Shown here piece after piece: positions 56,901 to 64,000 of a DNA stretch of 64,000 nucleotides. Origin of the DNA: Rhizophagus irregularis (Eukaryota; Glomeromycota; Glomeromycetes; Glomerales; Glomeraceae); assembly GCF_026210795.1 (NCBI RefSeq), contig NC_089446.1:2137001-2201000 (forward strand), in the 5' to 3' direction. Under the pieces are notes generated by a model. It searched no databases and was not told where the DNA came from. It worked only from the letters and a program-made list of their open reading frames with translations. The stretch's first letter is position 1. The number at the start of each line of letters is the position of its first letter. A program made the translations under genes and the position numbers.

Positions 56901-59377
56901 TTATTTTATTGAAAATAAAGGACGATTGTAAAGTGTAAAGATAATTTAAAAAAAAAATGTAAGAAATAATTGTGAGGAGATAAGAAGCAAGTTGGGGAAA
57001 AAACAATTATTTATATAGAGAAAAATTGGTTAATTTACAATTTTATCTAATCACGAGAATGTTTAGACATACAAACGAAATGGAATTTTTTTACCGGTTA
57101 ATTAACTGTCATGGCTAATAATGGTCAAAATACTATCAATTTTCGGCAATGGATTTTTCTTCATTACACAACAGTAAAAGTAGTCATGCACTAGAATTTG
57201 TCGATCATCTCCTAAAATAATCATTAAAATGAACAATTAGCTAAATACTTGAACTTGGAACGTATAAGCAAAAATAGGCGTTCAACTTTTCTTTGTTCTA
57301 TACTATAAGCTACCAAAAAACTGATCTTCGGTAATACCCGAATCCATTGCCGATTTGGCTTCACGTAATACGTTTGCGTTATAACAAAGAGATAAATCTA
57401 TTTATAAGTTTCACATGGTTATTAATGTAAGCAACTACGATCATAAAAATTTTCATAATTGTAGTTATTATTATAAATTAAAAACTATTCAAATTGGATT
57501 AAAAAAATCAAAATATTAATAACTAAATAATTGTATTATACTTGCTAGACAACTAAAAGTTTATAGTTTGTAGATTGCAAAAAATCTGAAGGTTAAACCC
57601 TTAAAACACAAAGTACTTCTTATCCATATAAACGTGTACAATAGCTTATTATTTGTTATAGAATAAACTTGCTTTTTATTAGATTTGCCAATTCCTTTCC
57701 GATTTCTCAAAACCAAAATCTGCAAACTACTTTGAAGACACGAAAACGTTAGAAAAAAATCTGGATTCATGATTAATTATGAGATCATCCATGTTCACTG
57801 GTTAAAATTCAGCATCGTGAAACTAAAAAAATAAATTTTATGTAACAAGATCGAGTTGCCTACTATACTCGAAAAAAAGAATATTATAATATTACTTTAT
57901 GTATGGTAAACTCGGTAAATGAATTCTTAAAATCAAAAAAATAATTAATTAATACTAATTTTGATACTTAGTTCAGGGATGTTTGTTTACTGAAGATCTT
58001 GGATTTTCTGTAGCACGGAAAAGGCTATCGGAATTACGAATATACTTTTCTTTGTTCCGCACCATAAGCCACCAAAACACTGATTTTCATTGATATTCCT
58101 TTTATACTCTTGATTTATTCATTGTTCATTGTTTTTTTTAATGAAATAGAATATATAATGAATAGAATAATAAAAGTTTTTTAAAAGGTAAACATGAAGC
58201 TTCTATCACATTCTATCATTTATTCATTACACAAATCCACCGAATTCATTGTATTTCTTAACATATCTTACAAAAAATTAATTTAATTTGCTATGAATCC
58301 TCCTAGAATGAGTAACGTAAATACGTTAAAGAAGTCAAGACAAATATTATTTATGAAAAAAGGGCAGTATTCGTCAAATTTATTAATAAGAACCATCAAA
58401 AAAATATGACAAAAAGAAATGTCTATGTTCCATATTTTATTTAATTAGGTCAATCCCAATTTCTTCTCTCCTTTTTTATTGGTTTTTGTCAACTATTTTA
58501 AGATAAACAATGAAACTTGCAAACTTAATAAAATACATCATACAATTCTTCAATGGCGTGACCAGAATATGAAGAGAAGAAACTACAGGGAACAAAAAAA
58601 AAAAATTAAATAATGATCAATAATACTAAAATTTTACTTTCAACAGCTTTCCAAATATTGAAATCAAATGTGACTATATAAATTACCGACAGGTAAATTT
58701 GAATGACTAATTGGTCGGATAATCATATGTTTTTTCTTTCCTTTTTTTTTAAAAAAAATATATATATATATAATTTCTTTGCGACATAAAGTCAATAAAA
58801 TTATTTTTTTTTTCGTTAGTTTACAGTCCGCAGTTAATTCCCGAACGAATAAAAATTTTTAGCTACATCTGTGTTTCACAGAAATCGCAGAATAGAGTTA
58901 TAATTTTCGCCTGATTTAGCTGGCTGACATTAAAATTGGCCAGAATTTAACGACCTTGCATAATTCTGGCCAAATCAAAGAATTAACTTTTACCACATGC
59001 AGAAAATCATCGACCCTCCCTATAAAAATTTTAGAAAATTGATCACATATCGGAGTTTTTTGAAATGAAAACTTAATGATCATTTATTGGAATGTTTCCC
59101 AGAAAATTCTTTATAGGGCCTGTCATCAAAAATTCGTCACACAAGGATGATCCGATTAGTATTCGGGGTATAAAAGTAAACCTCCTTGGAAAATGGATAA
59201 ATCGAAAAAATGGTCTCCTGAGGACAAAGGGAGGTTGTTGGATTCATTAAATGACATGTGCGGACAAGAATAAGAGGGCCTTACCGATACTCATATTTAT
59301 ACACTTAAATGTTTATTTAACTCTTTTTTTACAAATTTTTTATACCTAAATTTCTCTGGGGAGAGAGAAAAAAAATT
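56901..59377. other. divergent intergenic region, copy C block
   Basis: Parts match 49702-50782 (near 57100-57180 and 58220-58870). A ~1-kb piece (about 57190-58200) has no counterpart in copy A and is an insertion here or a deletion there. Near 58935-58970 an inverted repeat GGCCAGAATT...AATTCTGGCC surrounds ~14 bp. No gene was recognised. Confidence 0.45.
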
Positions 59378-60567
59378 ATGTCTAGATTTAATCAGGACGT
59401 AATTTTATTGATATTTGAAGAATTACATGATTCAAAATCTTTATTTTCATGTCTAATGGTTAATAGATTATGGTGCGAAGTTGTAATTCCAGTATTATGG
59501 AGAAATCCTTGGTGTCACTCTATTAATAATTTCTATAAAAATTCTGTGTACGACATATATAATTACGGGTAGTCTTACCACACCACCTTGGGTAGCATAA
59601 TTATTAATGGTGACGGTCACACTGCATACAGTTAAGATTACTACTTAACCGATGAAGACAGGTTACTTCAAGCGTCACGTCAATCACCTTTATTTGATTA
59701 TTTATCTTTCTTTAGGAGTATTAATGTGAACATAATTAATAATATAATTTCTTTCTGATCTTCTTTGGCTTATTATCAATTTCTTTTGCAACAAGAATTT
59801 TATAATATATTGATGGAAAAATGTTCAGAATTGAAATATTTGGATATAAAATCAATTAGACATCAAATATTTTTATTTTCCAGACGCAAAGTCCGACTTG
59901 AATCACTTTGTGAGTTAATATGTGATACAAATTGATTCTATATACTTTTATGGATTAACAAATACATGTCAGAATATACAAAGATTAACAATTATTAATA
60001 CAGACACACGTGTTAATTAAAATATTTTCAATAGAAAGATAATATTAAAGTAATTATTTTATAGATCTTTATGAAAAAAATTTTTTGCTTTGGTAAAAAA
60101 AGCAAATACACTCAATCATTTAATAATTTATGGTTACAAACATACATCATTCATTATTACAGGACCTTTTTAAATTAAAAACTATTGATAATCTTTTAAT
60201 TGGAAATGATGAATCGAAAAAGTTAATCTTCCATTATCTTGAGCAACTTGTATTATTGAAAATAATGGAGAATATTTAATTAAAATATTATGATTTTTAT
60301 AGTTTTGAACGTAATTTAATGAAGATTCTCTCAAATTTATAAACATTGTCCTTCAATTGAATATTTATCACTTTTATTTAATGATTTTAAAAAATTTGGA
60401 GGAATTTTTGGAATGGTCGACCTGAATTTAATATATTTACAACTGAATGAACTGATCCTCTTTATAAAAAGAGAAGCCAAGATTATATAAAATTGATTAA
60501 CAAATATAAGAATAATGGCGTAATTAAAGATTTTAAGTTTGATTTTGAAAGAAATGTTTATTATTAA
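59378..60567 (+). pseudogene. F-box protein pseudogene, nearly full length
   Basis: ATG at 59378 (MSRFNQDVILLIFEELHDSK), intact F-box to PVLWRNPWCHSI, then a ~75-bp insertion (about 59565-59640) introduces a stop. Beyond it the paralog can be followed through frames: SPLFDYLSFFRSINV, FLLQQEFYNILMEKCSELKY, RLESLCEL, SIEYLSLLFND, and the terminal DYIKLINKYKNNGVIKDFKF with stop at 60565-60567. Frameshifts and deletions in the middle (especially 59880-60320) leave no function. A 64-residue F-box-only peptide is the most that could be made. Confidence 0.87.
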
Positions 60568-63500
60568 GTAAGAAATTTAAAAAAAATTATCAAATTTAAG
60601 TAATGATGTATGTGCACGTTGGTTACATACGCCTCGCACTTTCCCCTATTTTATACTGTAATAAGTTTTTATAGAAATTTAGACCAAACAAATGTATATG
60701 GTGTAGAATACATACTTGTTATCTAATCGTGTATGGCGTATACACCGATGGATTTTATACTTTACTTTTTTATACTTTTTTTATGATGGATTTTATACTC
60801 TTTTATACCGTTGGAACAATCAAATCTATCGGTGTATACATAATACCGATGGGATATTACAAGATTTGTATATTATTACAATAAAAATTAAATTAGATTT
60901 GAAATTGTACAGTACATTGTAGAACGATCTGCCTTTAATATTTACTTTTTCCTTGGCAGTTTTTGTAAGCAATAATTATAAATTTTACGTACGTTGATCA
61001 TTATATGGTCGAAGAGTTTTTACTACTCCGGTGCAATTCTTTTTATCGGAGATACTGTATTTACGTTGGATCTTTTTTACTTAAAAAAAAAATGTTCAAA
61101 TACTCTTTATTGAAAAAAGTAAAAGTTTTTATTATGAACTTTGTAGTATACTGTATATGACGCCATTTGTAAATTGGAGTATTTTTTTCTTGCCGAAAAC
61201 TTTATCAACTATCATCAAAACATTTTGCTAACTTTGTATTCCTCTTCCATTTCATTATTTCAGTGCGTGAATCTGTACTGTTGATATACATTATACACAG
61301 TATATAATTAACAATTATGGTGCAATTATATAAATACTACGTCAAATCTGTTATTGGCGTTTTCTATTCTCAACCTATCAGTTTTGCCCATTTTTTAATG
61401 ATTGTCATCACCGAGAATCAGTTTTTTTCTCAGTTTAATACTCTGAAAAATTATGTCTCTATCAATTATATAGAATATTTAATAAAGTATATATAATTCA
61501 TAAGTTTATATTTTGTCCTCACCACACATTTTCTTACCATGAAGTTTCTCAAGTTGTCACTTAGTATCATGCCTAAAGTGGCTTAATTAGGATAATAGTT
61601 CATTATATAGTAAAGTTTATCTGATAAGTGATTATGTAATAAATAATAATAATGTAATGTTTTATACTTTGTAATACACCTAATAGAAAAGAGCAGCGTG
61701 CACAAAATATTATTATTATATTTTGACCAGTCTTTTGTGAATTACGACTAAATATTTTGCACTGATTGGTAAAAATAAATACTTACAGTGATGAGGTTTG
61801 AATTATTTATTAATCACGTTCAATTCCCTTGAATTTTCCGCTAAAATATCAAATATTTATTAACACAATAAATATTTATGATATTGTTTAATGGAGTGTA
61901 ATTGCAGATTTTCGTGTTCAGATACTTGTCAGTTTGGATGGGATGAAGTTTGTTTTGTGTAAAATTTTCCTATCAATATTTCTCTTGTCATTTTAGCACT
62001 TGCTACATTATAACAGTATCCACCACCTGGGTAATGCAACTATCAATTTTAATTATGTGGATACTTGTCATAGTTCCTGTGGGAAAGCGAGCAATAACGC
62101 TCAAGAGTAATATTTCATGCCATCACTTTTTTTGTGCGTGCCTTTGTGCAACTATTAAATTGCATGTGTTAAATTTATTATATTAATACGATTCTTATTT
62201 ATATCACAAATGTGATCAATAGCTTCTTTGCATATCCTCTTTATGGCATTTGGTACTGGCTATAGTGCCTATGAAAAATTGTTATTGTATAGTTTCAAGA
62301 GTACTCCACGCTGGGTTAAGTCACTTTCTTTCAATGATTATTAATATATAACTTTGTTGTTTCAGGTAAAAAAATTTATTAATTAAACAGTAAACGTCGA
62401 TTATTAGTCTTGCATTTTTTTCTTTAACGTGAAAAGCTCATTGTAAATACTAAGTATCAATATAATTTTATTTTTTGGACTTCTACTTCGTCTGCTAATA
62501 AAAGAAATAAGACGCATTTAATGCTATATTAGAAACACAATAATAAGAATCAACTGCTAAATATAGATTACAAAAAAAAATTTTAGATTCTGACAAGCTT
62601 GATAATTATCACTTACTCGATAACATAATTTTTAAAGATTTATAATCTAGGAAAGTAATATCTTTGCTAAATAAGTTAATTAATATTAAAATCTTTTGTT
62701 CTATTATTCTAATTTAAACGTTGAATCATTAACCTAAAAATAGTGAGCAAAATTAGCCAATTATGTATAAACAATTTTATAATAGTATTAAAAAGGAAAG
62801 GATATAATCACAGCCACACTGTGTCTTATTATTTTTCTTCCCGTACGGAATTAAAGTCACGGGATACTTGTCATTCGACAAATTTTATTTGTTGAAGTGT
62901 AACACACACTCTCTGGGTAAAGAATTGTATCACTTATATTCGGTGCATTGATCCAATTATCGATGCAAAATGATCAGCAACTCGTGACTTTTGAATAACA
63001 ACTAACGGGAGATCGGCACTAGCTTCATTAAAGGCCGGAATTATACAATGCCACCTGGCATTATCTAAAAAGGAATGATCTACGTTCCAATCTGCGTAAG
63101 CTTTTGTTTCCATCTTTTGCTTGTATGACTAATTTTATTATAATTACCAAAATGGTGCATATCAAAAATATAAAAATAGTAAATGGGTAATTTTTTTTTT
63201 CTTGGATATAATTAAACTAAAAAAATTCGTTCCCTTCAATTAAAAATTCTCGGTTTATTTTTCGATTTTTAATAAAATAAATAGAACAGAATGATAAAAT
63301 TAATTATAGAATTATTATTTAATAAATTTTAGATGTTGATTTTATATTTAATTAATAAAACAATTCATTCGTTATATTATGTATGAATTATGAATATTTA
63401 AGATTTAAGACATAAACAATCATTTAAGTAAATTATTTCCTGAATAAAATTTTTACACCAATTTTAAATTTGAGTTACGAGATCAAAAGAATCATTATAC

Positions 63501-63669
63501 TTATGATCAAAATATTATGTAATATATACAAATCTGTAATAATTATGTTTCCAATTCTAGAAATTCAACGGTTACGAAGATCGTCATAAAATAATATAAA
63601 TAAAGCTTTAGTTCAAAAACTTTAAAAATTTTATTACTCTTTTTTTTTTTTTTTAAACAAGTAATAATA
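60568..63669. other. no gene seen; dispersed repeats
   Basis: Mostly A+T-rich. A small inverted repeat (GTATACACCGAT near 60738, ATCGGTGTATAC near 60829) and a second copy of the 48000-48050 repeat (63034-63085) are present. Short frames here lack family features. Confidence 0.45.
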
Positions 63670-63923
63670 ATGTATTCAAAATTTTGGAAAGAATTATCTA
63701 ACGATTATGAAAAACTTTTTGAAACAGAAATAGGATATGATGTTATTATTTATGCAGGGGAAGAACAAAATGTTAAAGAAATTTATGCCCATTCAAATAT
63801 ATTATGTATTAGATCTCAATATTTTCGTTCCGCATTTTCCAACAATTGGGCTGAAAAAAAAGATGGAAAATTTATTTTTAGAAAACCGAATATTTCACCA
63901 AAATTATTCAATATAATTCTTAG
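63670..63923 (+). CDS. BTB/POZ-domain protein, exon 1 (runs off window)
   Basis: ATG at 63670 follows an A+T-rich leader. The peptide MYSKFWKELSNDYEKLFETE, then IGYDVIIYAGEEQ, IYAHSNILCIRSQYFRSAFS and FIFRKPNISPKLFNIILR, is a typical BTB/POZ N-terminal half: D-V-x-I-x-x-G, the A-H-x-x-[IV]-L-x-x-R-S-x-Y-F-R-x-A dimer/cullin-3 interface and the F-x-x-I-L-x-Y approach. Exon 1 ends at 63923 with AG|GTATGT (phase 2) and the intron continues to the window end, so later exons lie outside. BTB proteins usually serve as cullin-3 adaptors; Glomeromycete versions often carry a C-terminal TLDc domain, which cannot be checked here. Confidence 0.85.
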
Positions 63924-64000
63924 GTATGTGATATATGTGATAATTTAAAACATATTGTATGTGATAATTTAATACTAGTTAATCAAAAAAAAAATCCTAA

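Noticed and set aside
60716-62186. Short plus-strand ORFs at 60716-60922 and 61950-62186
   Set aside because: A+T-driven hydrophobic peptides (or repeat-derived) with no family resemblance, start context or splice partners.
1-64000. tRNA or rRNA genes
   Set aside because: Scanning for GTTCRA-type T-loops with a plausible acceptor stem and for conserved rRNA words gave nothing credible; a covariance-model scan would be needed to exclude a divergent tRNA.

Overview
The window looks like nuclear DNA from an arbuscular mycorrhizal fungus of the Rhizophagus irregularis / Glomeraceae type. This is inferred, not searched. The base composition is very A+T rich, with many homopolymers. Most genes are small or intronless members of families known to be hugely expanded in these fungi: F-box/LRR-like, Sel1-repeat, BTB/POZ and TKL-like kinase proteins. 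Split genes have short GT...AG introns. No rRNA, tRNA or CRISPR array was recognised.

Layout. 0-9 kb: an intact F-box gene (1947-3401, minus), a 400-bp pyrimidine minisatellite and a broken F-box copy (5470-6086). 9-15 kb: a small membrane peptide, then about 5 kb bounded by an inverted pair of TGTCGGGA-word repeats, holding a Tc1/mariner transposase remnant and a 185-bp satellite. 15-19 kb: a dead kinase, a small secreted protein (16875-17291) and a cluster of inserted elements, including a hAT-type MITE with a perfect 8-bp target duplication. 20.9-22.5 kb: an eight-exon aldo-keto reductase, the only recognisable metabolic enzyme and apparently intact. 23.9-25.6 kb: a dead reverse-transcriptase-type element interrupted by a TA-flanked MITE. 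26-37 kb: a two-exon gene of unknown function, two more intact F-box genes (28014-29444 minus; 36119-37576 plus) and a near-perfect 400-bp tandem duplication. 39-48 kb: mostly degenerate sequence with transposase remnants, a TIR element and a second tandem array. 48-60.6 kb: a segmental duplication of a divergent pair (BED-finger/Sel1 gene plus F-box gene); one Sel1 copy is intact, two share a frameshift, and the F-box partners are dead. A SAMHD1-like pseudogene lies between the copies. The window ends in exon 1 of a BTB gene (63670-63923).

There is no operon-like logic. The genes are independently transcribed members of expanded families in a repeat-rich landscape. F-box and BTB proteins would be expected to act as substrate adaptors for cullin E3 ligases, and Sel1 repeats as protein-protein scaffolds. 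The strongest unusual signals are: (1) two MITE insertions whose pre-insertion state can be read inside the window; (2) several families of short CpG-containing 'word' repeats arranged as gapped inverted or direct arrays, one with a flipped core and one apparently CpG-decayed; (3) an upstream promoter module shared by F-box paralogs; and (4) the BED-finger plus Sel1 architecture spread by segmental duplication. All homology statements come from reading translated sequence, not from database searches.
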